Shown in pieces: positions 44,041 through 56,205 of a DNA stretch of 64,000 nt. Positions within the stretch are counted from its first letter, which is position 1, and each line of letters opens with the position of its first letter. The notes beneath the pieces were generated by a model that saw only the letters and a program-made list of their open reading frames with translations, was not told where the DNA came from and searched no databases. A program made the translations under genes and the position numbers. The stretch is from Corylus avellana. Its lineage: Eukaryota > Streptophyta > Magnoliopsida > Fagales > Betulaceae. Location of the stretch: positions 10,752,259 to 10,816,258 of the forward strand of contig NC_081542.1 of assembly GCF_901000735.1 (NCBI RefSeq), in the 5' to 3' direction.

Positions 44041-44810
44041 TATATAGATTCAAGGCTTCACTCGTAATAAAAACCTTTGAAAAAGTCACTTAATCGATTC
44101 AATTATCTCATCTTATAATTTCCTGCAAAAGAATCACACTCCCTCTTGGTGTGATTAAGGGCTCATTTACCAATATATATAATTAAGCATATGGCTTCTT
44201 TATTAATAAAGTAGAAGTTGGTATGACCACTTGATTGAATATATTAAAATAGTTTAGCCTTGGTTTATAGGGCATACCAGAAGAAAAGCTAATGAAATAG
44301 TTCACTGTTTAGTAAAAGTAGCTTTTTATCGATAGCTAAAAAAAAGTGTAGATGGAAGAAAATCTTATTTTTCTTCAAATATTATGCTTATCGAACAAGA
44401 TGTTTCTTATTGAATTAATAAAAGCCTGAAAATTTCCTTAAACAAAGAGAATAGTGTCAAAAGAAATCATGACACTAAAATGGACATATAACCAATTATT
44501 ATTATAAAGTCAGTGCAAAAATGTTTTAGTTATTTACTTCCATCGATTAATTGTTGTCCAATTTTTTTATTCAAAAAAATGTAGACGGTGACGACTAGAG
44601 TGACTATTCTACTTTAGTCATGATTTGTAGAGCATACTAGAAGGGACGTTAATGAAACAATATGATATTTAGCGGAGAGTAATGCTAAGGGTAAGACCAT
44701 TGTCCTCCTTTGCCCGCCGCCCCTAAAAAAAGGACATGACTTTCAAAATTATAATTTGATCAAAATTCATAAGTGATTTATTATAAATTCAATGATGATT
44801 TTAAAAAGGG
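44041..44810. other. AT-rich intergenic DNA, nothing certain
   Basis: A further GAGTAATGCTAAGGGTAAG motif at about 44677 may begin another MITE. No gene seen. Confidence 0.45.
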
Positions 44811-45446
44811 GAAAATATAATTTAGCTCCCAAAACTATCAGTCATTTTCATTTTAGTCTTCTAATGCTTAAAAAGTGATAAAGTAACCCCAAACTATCAA
44901 AAAGTTGTAATTTGGTTACTCCATTAGTCAACATCGTCAAATAGGATGAAAAATGCAAAATGACGTCGTTTTTTTTAGGTTAAGTTATTAAAATGCCCTT
45001 TTGAAAAAAAAAAAAAATCAATTTAAAAAATGCCTCCCAAAAATAGTGTCGTTTTGACCCAAAAAAAAAAAAGTGTTTTAGCTTGTAGGGTGGCCGCCCA
45101 ACCACCCCCAAGCCTGTGGGGGTGGTTGGGCGGCCAACCCCATGGCCTAGGAGTGGCTCACCGACCACCCCTATAGCCTACCCTAAACCACCGTTTTTTA
45201 TTTTTTTTTTCCTTAGAACAATGTCGTTTTGGGAGTACTTTTTTAAATTGATTTTTTTTTTCAAAAGGGTATTTTAGTAACTTTATCTTGTCAAAAAGAT
45301 GTAGTATTGAATTTTTTATCCCATTTTACGGTAATGACTAACGGAGTGGCCAAATTGCAACTAGTTGGTAGTTTTGGGGCTACTTTATCACTTTTTGAAC
45401 ATTAAGGGGCTAAAATGAAAATAACTAATAATTTAATATATATACT
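44811..45446. mobile_element. Foldback element with GC-rich central hairpin
   Basis: Arms of about 210 bp are inverted copies: left GTGATAAAGTAACCCCAAA (near 44876) and ACTCCATTAGTCA match the inverted right arm (GGGCTACTTTATCAC near 45376 and GACTAACGGAGTGG). The central 45092-45135 is a perfect hairpin: GGCCGCCCAACCACCCCCA, a 6-nt loop, and its exact complement. Possibly a Mutator-like foldback element; target duplication unclear. Confidence 0.75.
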
Positions 45447-45573
45447 CAGTTATAGCGGAGTATTTAAAACCTCCAAAACCAATAACTGAAACCGGGCACC
45501 CCATTACCTATTTTCCCAACCGATTTTCCGGTTCTGGTTTTGGTCCGATTTTCCCCTTTCTTTTTACACCTTT

Positions 45574-45602
45574 AGTATATATATATATATATATATATAT
45601 AT
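45574..45602. repeat. (TA)n microsatellite
   Basis: About 14 uninterrupted TA units, 290 bp upstream of the BCCP start. Confidence 0.95.
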
Positions 45603-45892
45603 GGATGTTTGAAATGATGCAAAATTTCATTCAAGTAAGAAGAGGCACGAGAAAAGCATTTTCCCAGGGTTAAATTGTAATAAACCTAATCTGAAAACGT
45701 GGCAAATGGGGACAGCGCGTACGGCCCAAATACACACTCTCATCTGCACCTTCTCCTCAATCTCTCTCCCTCTCTCGCTCCCTTTGGTTTCATCGAGCAG
45801 GAAGTGAGGTCAGTTCCAGTCTGCCTCGGCCGTTGACATCTCTCAGAGTGAATCACTCACTCCCTCTCTCTCTGGAACTTGCTCTCTCAGCA

Positions 45893-48800
45893 ATGGCTTC
45901 GTCTCTGGCTTCAGCTTCAGCTTCGGCTTCAGCTGTGAGCAAAGCCTCAGCCACTTCGCCTCGTTTCAACAACAATTACACTCTCTCTAATCTTTCTTTT
46001 CCTCTTACTCCTAAGCCCAGGCTCCGCCTTTTAACCAAGGTAACGAACCTTCTCTCTCTCTCTCTGAGTTATGCTCTGTTTGTGTTCTGAGAGAACGTGG
46101 GAAATGAATGAAATTTTGATTTTATGTTTTCGGTTTGAATTTTTTGGGTAACCGAGATGTTAATTTTTTTAAATTTTTTTTTTTTTTTATAACCATTGTG
46201 AATTGGAGTTATATATATAATTTTCTAATAAAAATTTTATGCTATGCTGTTTATGGATTTTAGGATTGAACTTGTCCTGGGATATTTGAAATGCATTGTG
46301 ACTTATGTGTTAGTTTTTATGAGAAACACACAAGATTTCATATAGCATAAAGTGGAACAGTGTACAAGCTCAAGGATTAGGCGTCCTTCAAACAAAAGAA
46401 GGAAAGAACAGAAAATTCTATAATGCAAAGAGCAAAACGACGTGTCATCTAAAGATATTTAAGAAATAATCCCCCTTTGGCCAAGAAATAATAGCCTCTA
46501 TAGATTGCGTTGGAAATAGAGTTTGAAAGAGCTTTTTAATAAAAGCTTCATTTTCAAGCTTTGCGTTTTGGGTTTTCTTAGAACAGAAAAATTTTAAAAA
46601 GTGTTTTTTAAAGCTTTTTTACCAAACGGGTCAAGTTTTGTTTGACACAACATTACTTTTTAAGCTCCTTATTGTAATTCCAAAAAGGCTCTCTTTCTTG
46701 ATGACTTATTGCTATAAACATATTGTAGTTCCAATGCATAGAGTAAAGATAAATGTAAGAACCAATGGCAAAAATTTTGGGCTTCCAAGTGCAAGGGTAT
46801 GGGTTGTGACCAAATGTCTTGAGAATGGCCACTCAATCTTTAAAGTTAGCACTATATCTAGCCTCCCTTCCTATGACCTTGATGTAGTGGGCTCAAATTT
46901 ACTAATGATCTTTACTTTTCTTTCTTTTATATAAGAAGTATAAGTTTTGAGACACCTCTAATTGGGAATATGTGAAGTACGTGACACTTGTGCGATAGGT
47001 TGTAGTTCTTTTAAGTTGGTAAAGGTTATTTCTTTCTTTAATTTTAATCAAAATGTTATAAAATCATGACCTGAGTAATTAACTTTATAAATCTTGAGAG
47101 GAACAATCTGGGATGATACATGGACTAGGCTGTCTAAAGATATTCATCACTCTTCAGTTCATTGGAGTATTAGAAGGTTACTCTGAGATCCAGTTGTTCT
47201 AGACTTGTATGTGTTGAGTATGACTTGAATTCTTCAAGTCAAGTCACTTTTGTGTGGGGCCATATGTCTTTGTTTTTTTCCAAATTGGTGTTGGAGTTCA
47301 CGTTTCAGCCAAGAGGAATTCTTCTTCAAGTTACGTGCACAACAATATGTAACGACCTATGTCTTATGTGGTGTATATGGATTGAAAGAAATGCTAGATG
47401 TTTTGAGGACTCTACTAGGACTATAGAGGAACTGACTCATCTTTTCTTCTTTACTCTTTACTCTTGGACGGCCGCTTGGCTAGCTCCTTTAGTAATTAGT
47501 TTTTCTGACTTCCTCTTTCACTTCTCTCCCTCTTAGGCGCACTTTATTTATACTTCCCGTGTATATGGGTTGCGCCCCTCTGCGCTTTTAATTTATATCA
47601 TTATTACTTATAAAAAAAAAAAAACAATATGTAACGACCTAGGAAAAAGTGCTAGCAATATCTGCGATATCACCTCAAAATGACTAGTCAATTTAAAACT
47701 TCCATTGAATTTCCTATAAAGTCCAGTTTCGTCTAGTAATTAGGCAATGTGGGACTTAGCAGTCATGACTATCTTTATAAACCACACTCTATGTGGGCTA
47801 CTCCTCATCATGGAACTAGTGTATTACAAAATCTCCCTCTTAAACTCCTGATGTCTTCGTTAGGGTCACATCATGCAGTTCTCCAGTACCACATGGCCTG
47901 GCGTACTAGGTGACTTTGATACCATTTGCCCAGGGAAAGTGCTAGCCATATCTGTGCTATCACCCAAAAAAGATTAGTAGATTTAGAGCTTCCCTAGAAT
48001 TCTTTATAAAGCCCAGTTTCAACTAGTAACTAGGCAATGTGCTTAACACTAATGACTATATTTATAAACTACCTACTTTATGTGGTCTACTCTTCGTATT
48101 CCCCATATGAGACCGGGGTGTTACATTGTACTTTTTTTACTTCACAACAAAACAACCTTAACTCATAATGTTAAATTACAACTTCTCCATTTTACCAACG
48201 GAAGTGTGGATTATTGATCTTATTGAAAATATAAAATGTAATGTATTTGTGGAAGCAACTATTCATTGGAAAGAGAAGACGAAGAAAGTTACCATGCTGT
48301 TTGCAGAAGCTGCATAATGCATGCATTGACTATGATAGAGATAAATTATATTATAGAAAGACATGCATAACTTCAGCTTCATAAAATGTTAATGCTTAGC
48401 AAATGGTTTCTCACTAACAAGGAAGGAAACTTGCCAAGATTGTGTTGCAGGAAAGGTAATTTTTAAAATTAAGGGGACCTTCTGTCTCCTTTGCTGTTTG
48501 TCATGGTGATGGAGGCGTTGGATAGGATGATTTCAGCTGTAGGGAGTAGAGGTGTGTTGTCTGGCTTCTTTCTGAGGATGGAGACTAATATATCCCTTCT
48601 TCTGTTGGTTGATGATACTTTGCTTTTCTGTGGGGCCGACCCAAATCATCTATGCAATTTACGGAGTTTATGGTTTTGAAGGCGAACTTAGCCAAGTTGA
48701 AATTGGTTCTTGTGGGAAAAGTTGATAATGTGGCTCGGTTGGCTAGGAGTATGGGTTGTGGGGTTGTGTCTCTTCCCATGAAGTATCTTGGTCTTCCGTT

Positions 48801-51800
48801 GGGGGCCTCCTATAAGGCCAAGCATATATGGTACGATATTATTGAGAAGATAGGGCGTTGGTTGTCTAGTTGGAAAATATTGTATTTGTTTAAGGGTGGT
48901 AACACTAACCTTATCAAGAGCACCATATCCAACTTATTATGTACTTTATGTCTTTCTTTCCTCTTCCTATGAGTGTTGCAAACTGTATTAAGAAGCTTCA
49001 ATGTGATTTCTTATGGGCCGGCTAGGCGAAGAGTTCAAGTATCATTGGTGAGTTGGTCCAAGGTTTGAATGCTGATGGGTTGGGGGTTAGGAACTTGTTG
49101 AGGTTCAATCATGTTCTCTTAGGTAAATGGTTATGGTGCTATGGGCTTTAGAGAGAGACTTGGTGGAGAGTGGTGGTGGACTCTAAATATGGAAGTTAAT
49201 GGGTAGGGTGGTGTTCTAGTGAGCCTGTTGGGGCGTATGAGGTGGGTTTATGGAAGAATATTAGGTGGGATATGGGGAAGTTTTGTAGCCATACCATATT
49301 TGTGGTGGGAGATGGCTCAAAGGTTAGATTTTGGCATGATCTTTAGTGTGAGATATGGCCCTTAAGGAAGACTATCCTATTTTATTTGGTATTGCTTGCG
49401 CAAAAGGTGCTTTGGTTGCGGCTCACATGGAATTTTCTGGAGGTGTCATTCAGTGGAACGTGAACTTTGCTAGAGCGGCTCATGATTCGGAGGTTGATGC
49501 TTTTACCTCATTCTTTGGGATGTTGTATTTAGTGAGAACAAGATGGGAAGGGAAGGATAAGCGTCCCATCCAAACTACCAATACAATAGTGATGCAAAGA
49601 ATTCTACAATAGCTGTCCCATCCAAAAGATGGTCGTTTGATGTTAAATCCTAAAGTGTCATGAGTTGTAATGATGGTTTTTGTTTTCCTTGGAAGAGTGT
49701 TTGACGGACCAAGGTCCTGTTGAGGGTGGCCTTCTTTGTTTGGTTGACGACCCTAGTAAAGATCCTTACCATGGACAACCTTCGGAAGCGGCATTATTGT
49801 AGTTGATAGGTGTTATATGTGTAAGAGGAATGGGGAGTTCATGCACTATCTTCTTCTTCATTGTGAGGTTGCTTGTGCCATTTGGAATGTTTTCTTCAAT
49901 AGATTTTGGTTTTCTTGAATTGATTTTGGTTTTCTTGAGTTATACCTGATAAGTAGCCGACTTGTATGCTTGTTGGTGGACCGTTGACAGCACTCAAAAG
50001 TGTTGCTATGTGGAAAATGGTGCCTTTGTGCCTCTTGTGGTGTTTGTGGAGGGAAATGAATGGTAGAAGTTTTGAGGACCTTGAGAGGCTTTTGGAGGAG
50101 ATTTAAGTCTTTATTTTTCAACACCATGTATCTTTGGACAATTGCTTTTGTTTCTCTTGATGATTAGTTATCATGATTTTAGCTTTTCTTGTATACTTCC
50201 TGAGTGCCTGGAGCTGCCTTACGCTTTTAATGATATCTTGGAAACTTGGTTTGGGCTTTTCCTTATCCCGATCTTCCCCCAGGCTAACGAGGCTTTCCCT
50301 TTTGTGGGCTGCTTCTCAAGCCTGACCAGATTCGTCATGGATTTCAACCTTCAGGTATTGGCTTAGTACCAGGGAGAAGGATCCCATTTGGCTGATAGGT
50401 ACTGGTCCCCCTCTGCTATGAGTTAGGCTGTTCTTCAAGATAAGCTAAAGTGATGATCTGCAGAAGCAAAAGAATCAACTGGTGAAACAGAATCATCGGC
50501 TGCCCCCCTTGTTTCTATCATTTTTTTTTTAAAAAAAAAAAAAAAAATTATTTCCTAAGGCTGTATGTACTGAATGTAGAATGGGTGGGACCAGAGGAAA
50601 ATCAAAGGAACCTCATTCTTAGATTTCATAGATTCTGTTAGTGGCACGTGGGGCAGAAAATGGACTGGATGGTTACTGAGTTTGAAATTTAATAATCTGT
50701 AAGAGTGCTGGACCCTGTCTGTCTTTGTCTCAAGCTTAATGTTCCAATTGTAATTCAGAAGTTGCTGTTTCTAGTTTCTTTTTACTTTCAGAAGGTAATA
50801 TGCACTGTAAGATTACAGTGAAAGGGGTCTTTATGTTGAAACTACTTTTTTTTTAAAAACAAGTCTCTTCAACTCTTCTATCTGTCTCTAAATGAAAAGT
50901 CTGAAACTGACGCCTACATTGTAGGGTCTACAACCTAGTCAGAACCATTCCATCATAGTAAAAGCCCAAATGAATGAGGTAAGGTTCTTTCAAATGTTTT
51001 CGATGAAGGATCTGTTTTCAAATATTCATTCCTTCCTGGACATGCTTTTGGCATCATCTTTTGGCTTCAAGGTTGGTGTTGATGGCTCCTCAAATGCTGC
51101 TGCTACTCCCCCAACCAAGTCGGAGGCAGTGGCACCAGAAGCAAAGGCTGCTAAACCATCAAATGACCCTTCTTCTGGAGCTTTGGCTACAGATGAATCG
51201 ATCCCTGAGTTCATTGCTCAAGTTTCAAGTCTTGTTAAGTGAGCAAGCTGGATCTTTTATTGCTCTGTACTTTTATCATCTTTTCTTAAGCATAAGAAAT
51301 CATGTTTATCTTCCTTGCAGGCTTGTTGATTCAAGAGATATAGTGGAGTTGCAGTTGAAACAGCTTGACTGTGAAGTTCTAATCCGTAAAAAGGAGGCCT
51401 TACCTCAACCACCACCTCCTGCTCCAGTTACTTGGATGCATTCACATGTTCAATCGGGGGCACCACCAGCCCAACCTGTGCCTGCACCTGCACCTGCACC
51501 TGCCCTAGCTCCTGCGGCTCCTACACCATCACCATCAACTTCTTCTTCTGCTGTCAAGTCAGCCAAGTCATCACTTCCACCTCTTAAATGCCCCATGGCA
51601 GGGACATTCTACAGAAGTTCAGCTCCTGGTGAACCACCATTTGTGAAGGTGAATCTTTTCTTCTTAGTGATTTACCTGGATTTGAATATGACGCTAAGTG
51701 ATCAGCAGAACATAGCTGCTGTACTATCTTTATTTTTTATTTTTTTATTGGGTTATTTGTCTTAAATGAGGAGTTTCTTTTAGGTTGGAGACAAGGTACA

Positions 51801-53212
51801 GAAGGGACAGGTCTTATGCATCATTGAGGCCATGAAATTGATGAATGAGATAGAAGTAAGTTTCTGCATCCAAACTCTGAGAAATATGTTTCTCTTCTAC
51901 ATAAGATGACTTGTGAATTGTTCAATTAGTGCTTGTTATCGTTTTCTCTTATCTTTGTAGTTTATAAACTTATTTTGTATGAGGATGGAGATAAAATTGG
52001 GATATACTGCCCCTTGATCTAAACTTTAATTATCGAGGCATGTAAATTCTTCTTCTTCTTTTTTTTTTTTTTTGTGAACTTGTTCAACTTTCCATTAAAT
52101 ATCCCATCTAGAAATTCTGACCTCAGACAGTTTAACATTCTCAACACCAGCCACAACACCAATCTCTATCAGTTTCTGTGGCAGCTGCCTGGTAACTAAT
52201 GGATATCTAAAGAGAATAGAGGGAGGACAGGCGTACAAGCACATTCTTGGTGCATGCCAAAACGTAGTTGCGCCCAGAAGTTCCTTTGATCTTAGTAAAT
52301 TTAGTTGCAAAAACCTGCTTCATGATTAAGAATCAGAGGGAAAAAAATGGAATTTATGTTTTTATTGACTAGTCGACAATGGGTGTTGGTGTCCAATGTT
52401 TGCATTTCAATAAATAATAAACCTTTCAAGATATGTAGCTTGAAACTTAGTGATCCTGTCAATAAATCGTGAGATATATGATTGATTGCTAAATGAGGAC
52501 TTAATATAGATGCTGTATTAGATGGTAGATTTTGGATGAGTATAAAAATGCTGGACACAGTTTTTCCGGTCTGTTGTACAAAGGAGTTAGTATTCCTTCA
52601 CAAGCCAAAATATCTTAGGTGTTACCTTGTACTCAATATTTCAATATTTAACATATTGGTGGATTTGCTTGGACAAGGAGGAGAGAAAATGCAGTGTTGG
52701 ACAGTCCTGGAAATGGAGTATTTCTACAATCAAGTTAGGTCTAAGGTTTTTTTTAAAAAAATCTTACCTAGCAAGGTATCAAAAACAAAATAAAATTCTC
52801 TTTCCCTTCCCCCTACCTTTTTTTATTTTTTTTTTCTAAATATTTTTAAAATAAAGTTCTTCGGGTTGTAGCGTTTTTCGCTAACCATGATCATTTTGTG
52901 TACATATTAATCTTCTAGAATCTGCCGTTATTGTGCTGTCTAGATCAGCAAATGGAGTCCAAAAAGTGTCTTTCATTGACTATAATTTATATATTTTCTC
53001 TCTTGTTGTGTTCAGGCTGATCAATCGGGAACCATAGTTGAGATCCTTGTAGAAGATGGCAAGCCTGTCAGCGTTGACTTGGTAAGTTCTTTTTGGGCAA
53101 GTCAACTTTATATTTGCAAGTAGCCTAGTATGGTAATTTACATTTGTTTCAGGTTGTGTTGACTTTTATTTTTTATTTCTCTTTTCAGCCTATGTTTGTA
53201 ATCAAACCTTAG
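45893..53212 (+). CDS. BCCP: Plastid biotin carboxyl carrier protein of acetyl-CoA carboxylase, 7 exons, 285 aa
   Basis: Carries the biotin of the heteromeric plastid acetyl-CoA carboxylase, the committed step of fatty-acid synthesis in the stroma. Exons: 45893-46039, 50925-50978, 51072-51238, 51321-51648, 51784-51855, 53016-53081, 53189-53212; GT-AG borders, 858 bp in frame. Exon 1 encodes a Ser/Ala-rich transit peptide (MASSLASASASASA). Exon 4 has the Pro/Ala-rich linker (QPVPAPAPAPALAPAAP) and the start of the biotinyl domain (LPPLKCPMAGTFYRS). Exon 5 holds the biotinylation motif IIEAMKLMNEIE, with the biotinyl Lys at residue 250 (AAA, 51835-51837). The protein ends PMFVIKP. A pyrimidine-rich tract (about 45745-45785) precedes the start. 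The upstream ATG at 45833 is in frame but lacks family support. Intron 1 (4.9 kb) holds LINE and TRIM insertions. Confidence 0.95.
47360..47622 (+). mobile_element. 5'-truncated LINE 3' end with perfect 19-bp target duplication
   Basis: A 263-bp insert matching the last part of LINE ORF2 (CIWIERNARCFEDSTR, SWTAAWLAPLVISFSDFLF), its 3' UTR and ATTACTTATA-A(n). AACAATATGTAACGACCTA occurs on both sides (47341-47359 and 47623-47641). The duplicated target includes the first 12 bases of the adjacent TRIM LTR. In BCCP intron 1. Confidence 0.92.
47630..48125 (-). mobile_element. TRIM element (two LTRs, short internal domain)
   Basis: LTRs at 47630-47828 and about 47930-48125, in minus orientation; 48125 begins TGTAACACC and 47630 ends CGTTACA. 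The ~100-bp internal domain has a primer-binding motif TGGTATCA (reverse complement at 47918-47925). Same family as 2832-3597; this copy keeps better termini. Confidence 0.85.
48475..50240 (+). mobile_element. Degenerate LINE ORF2 3' half in BCCP intron 1
   Basis: Broken + strand similarity from the RT motif GDLLSPLLFVMVMEALDRM (about 48475-48530) and LLLVDDTLLFCGA (48598-48636), through MKYLGLPLGASYKAKHIW (48778-48831), to the zf-RVT equivalents at 49690-49900 and a LINE-like 3' UTR near 50190-50240. The catalytic FADD reads LVDD. Many stops and deletions. Confidence 0.8.
51856..53015 (+). other. BCCP intron 5, nothing certain
   Basis: 1.16-kb intron between the biotinylation exon and exon 6. 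The minus strand of 52095-52310 has an open stretch but no recognisable motif. T-runs lie near 52058-52072 and 52819-52834. Confidence 0.5.
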
Positions 53213-53617
53213 AGCTCGACAGTCAAAGCATGCAAATAGATGGAGTAAATGGTGTGATTAGAAAGAGGTGCAGTTGGTAACATTTGTGAGATGCGGCATT
53301 ATTTCATTTTGGTAGATTGTTTTTGTTTGAGATGAGATGTGGCTAGAGTTGAGAGTTGACTTTGATTGTTTAATCAAATATTTATTTATTTCAAACTTCT
53401 TTCACTAGAGAGAGCAGAGATTTCCCTGTCCAGGCTTTGGACGATGTTGCTTTAATAAACTAGTTATTTGAGTGCTGTATTCAAGAAGCCTTCAAAGCCA
53501 AATGCTTTGGGTTCATTATTATTATTTTTGATTCTGCACTAGATGAAAAATTCTTTTTTCATTTTTCAGTTGTGAAAACATTTCATCCCCAAAGTGGGGA
53601 TGGACATAATTCTAATC
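53213..53617 (+). other. BCCP 3' UTR and flank
   Basis: Follows the BCCP stop at 53210-53212. AATAAA at 53454-53459 could serve as a poly(A) signal. No ORF of note. Confidence 0.5.
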
Positions 53618-53776
53618 GATAAATGTTACATGCACTCTCAAGTTTACAATTTCAAGTGCGCATTCTGACGTAGAAGCCGAAATTAATATTGAATTTTGGA
53701 TCTAATGATAATTTTTAATGTCGCGTCAAAGAATACGCTTAGGAGCGTGGACTTGGGATTACATGTAGTATTTCTC
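53618..53776. mobile_element. Mutator-type MITE downstream of BCCP
   Basis: A 159-bp element with ends GATAAATGTTACATG...CATGTAGTATTTCTC (12 of 15 inverted match). Flanked by ATTCTAATC (53609-53617) and ATTCTAATT (53777-53785), 8 of 9 matching. Same general family as 20720-20877. Confidence 0.7.
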
Positions 53777-53785
53777 ATTCTAATT

Positions 53786-56205
53786 TGGCGAGGACTAAGT
53801 TTCGCTGATGGTTATGGCTATTTTATATGAAACTAAATGCTTAAATCTAAACGTAAATTAGAATTTAAATAGAATAGAGTAAAGAATAGAATATTGGCTT
53901 CACCACTATCCGCATAACAATGGTTAATCATATTTAACAAGAAAATATCATTCTATGAATAATATTACTCGTGCCACACATTGAGCTGTCAAGAAAACAT
54001 CATTATCAATAAATAAGTACAATTCATCTTCGGTTGACACGGATTGTCCACCAAACCTCTAAGATGCAGTATGATCTGTCTTCCATAAGCATGGGTTATC
54101 AAATCTCTTGATTTGGTTATACACAATTAGAGAATAAGTATAATCCATCTTTGGTTGGCACGAATCATTTACCTAAATTATGCTAAACTAGGATGTAGTA
54201 CGATTCATTTTTCCTAGGTATGACCTATCAAACCCTCATGATTGCATATCAATTAAAATCGTTGTATAACTATTATTCATATTGTTAAATATTTTTGTTA
54301 AATATGTAATTGGCGTATTTCGGTGATCAAAACCTTGTAATTACATCCCACATGTAAAATGGCTTCTTTCGGAGCACTTAGCAGTAGTTTTAAGGGAGGC
54401 CCGTCTGCACGGGGACAAAGGCCGTCCAGACGTGCTGCAGGATGAACATCTCTAGTACTAAAACTAGAGATCTCCGCTCGCAGGTCGTCTGTACAGAGAA
54501 AGTACCGCAGAAATTTGTCTAAGTCTTGAAAGCTCCCATACAAATTCCAGAGAGCTTTATTCGATAAACTTAGGGTGGTAAAAAAAAAAAAATTAAGGTG
54601 TGATTTTTTTTTGCCCGTAGACTTATGAATTTATTTTACAAATAACCTAAATATAATTCATGATTGTATTTAATGCAATTTAAGTGCATACAATGAGATT
54701 AATGCACATATGAATTGAATCATAAGTCATCTATAATTATAAAATAATTATTCATATTCGGTGATAAAATTTGGCATTTTATCTGATAAGACTACAGTAT
54801 GTCGATCGTGCTATATCTTTTGACATGCTGAACAAGATCACCGAGAGAAAAGACTACATACCTACTACTTGGAGATTTATGAAATGAAGTTCATACCCAT
54901 TTTGGTTTGTTGCAAAATGATTGAGAAGAAAATCTTCTTAATAAAAAAGCTAAAATCTTCTTAACTTCACTAAACGTACTTGAACTTCTATCATTTTTAT
55001 AATTACATTTCAAAGTTTAAAAATGGTCAATTTAGTATATCGAACTTTTAATTTTTTGCAATATCACCCACTTGTTAGGTTTTTCTGTTAAATCCTAACT
55101 AAGGGGTATTAAAATTACCCAAAATACCCTCCAATTTTATTTATTTTTTAATTTTTGAAAAAAGGAAAAAAATTTCAAATATTCAAGCGTTGGTAAGGAT
55201 TTAATAGAATTTACAAAAATGCCAACACCTGAATCTTTACAATTTTCTATTTTATTTTTTTTTTATAGTAAAAAATAGGGATATTTTGAGAATCTTGATA
55301 TGATTTAATGGAAAAACCTAACAGTTGAGTGACATTACAATAAATTAGAAGTTAAATACACCAAATTTAGAGTCTTTGAACTATGAGGGCTCATGCAAAA
55401 TGGAAGATTAAGTTTCATTTATTCTGCTTCCCACGTGTTTTATTATTTCCATTAATATCATGCTAAGTATGTGGAAAAATGCTATACACACTCACACTCC
55501 CAAGTACGCATTTAAAAGTGTGAGAGTGGAATTATGTATAACATTTCTAAAAAGATAATTTTGTCATGCATTTTCCAAGCTAAACGGAAGCCTGTTCGAG
55601 GATTATTCAAAGAATATGTGCATGTATTGGTTGAGTAATGCTAAATGACATCGTTATGTCTTCTTAAAATTGATGTATCTTTTAAAATTACTATTGAATC
55701 CTTATTGTGTCCTCCCAAAATTGATGAAACTTTTAAAATTACTATGAATCAAAATTCAGTAATAATATAAATATAAAAGCCACGTCAATTTTTTTTTAAA
55801 AAAAAAAAACATAAAAATGAATGCTAACCTCATGAATCATATTCAAGTTGAATGGGTTCACAACTCACAAGGCAAAGCCAACAAACATTTTATTTTCTTT
55901 TGCCAACTGCTAATTATACTTTACACAATAGTAACTCTTTTCCTTTCACAAATGGGTCCTCAGCAAATTTTCCCTTGTTTTCCCACCGTTTCCCACACAC
56001 TTTCCCGCGCGTCTTAACTACGCCCACCAAAAGCGCGTGGATTAGAAATCTTCCTGCAACAGAGTTTAACCAGAAACATCAAACAATTGGTATATTTTGT
56101 TTTTCGCTTCCCGAAACACACAAAACTAACTTCTTCCTCAAATCAAAAAAATTAAACCGATCGAACGATCAATCAAACCCTTCTCTAAATAACCAAAAAT
56201 CCCAG
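53786..56205. other. Intergenic region between BCCP and the DUF538 gene
   Basis: AT-rich. A small palindromic MITE-like unit lies at 55478-55553 (AAATGCTATACACACTC...ATGTATAACATTT), and GAGTAATGCTAAATGAC at about 55634 may start another. 54310-54545 is less AT-rich and has an open minus frame with no recognisable motif. The DUF538 leader is probably 56030-56205. Confidence 0.45.

Noticed and set aside
45092..45135. Bacterial-type terminator or miRNA precursor
   Set aside because: The hairpin is the centre of a larger foldback transposon, which explains it more simply; no small-RNA evidence is available.
52095..52310. Open minus frame in BCCP intron 5
   Set aside because: No recognised domain and no splice-site support; possibly part of an old transposon.
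54298..54543. 81-residue minus-strand ORF in a less AT-rich patch
   Set aside because: No recognisable motif or neighbouring exon; could be old transposon sequence.
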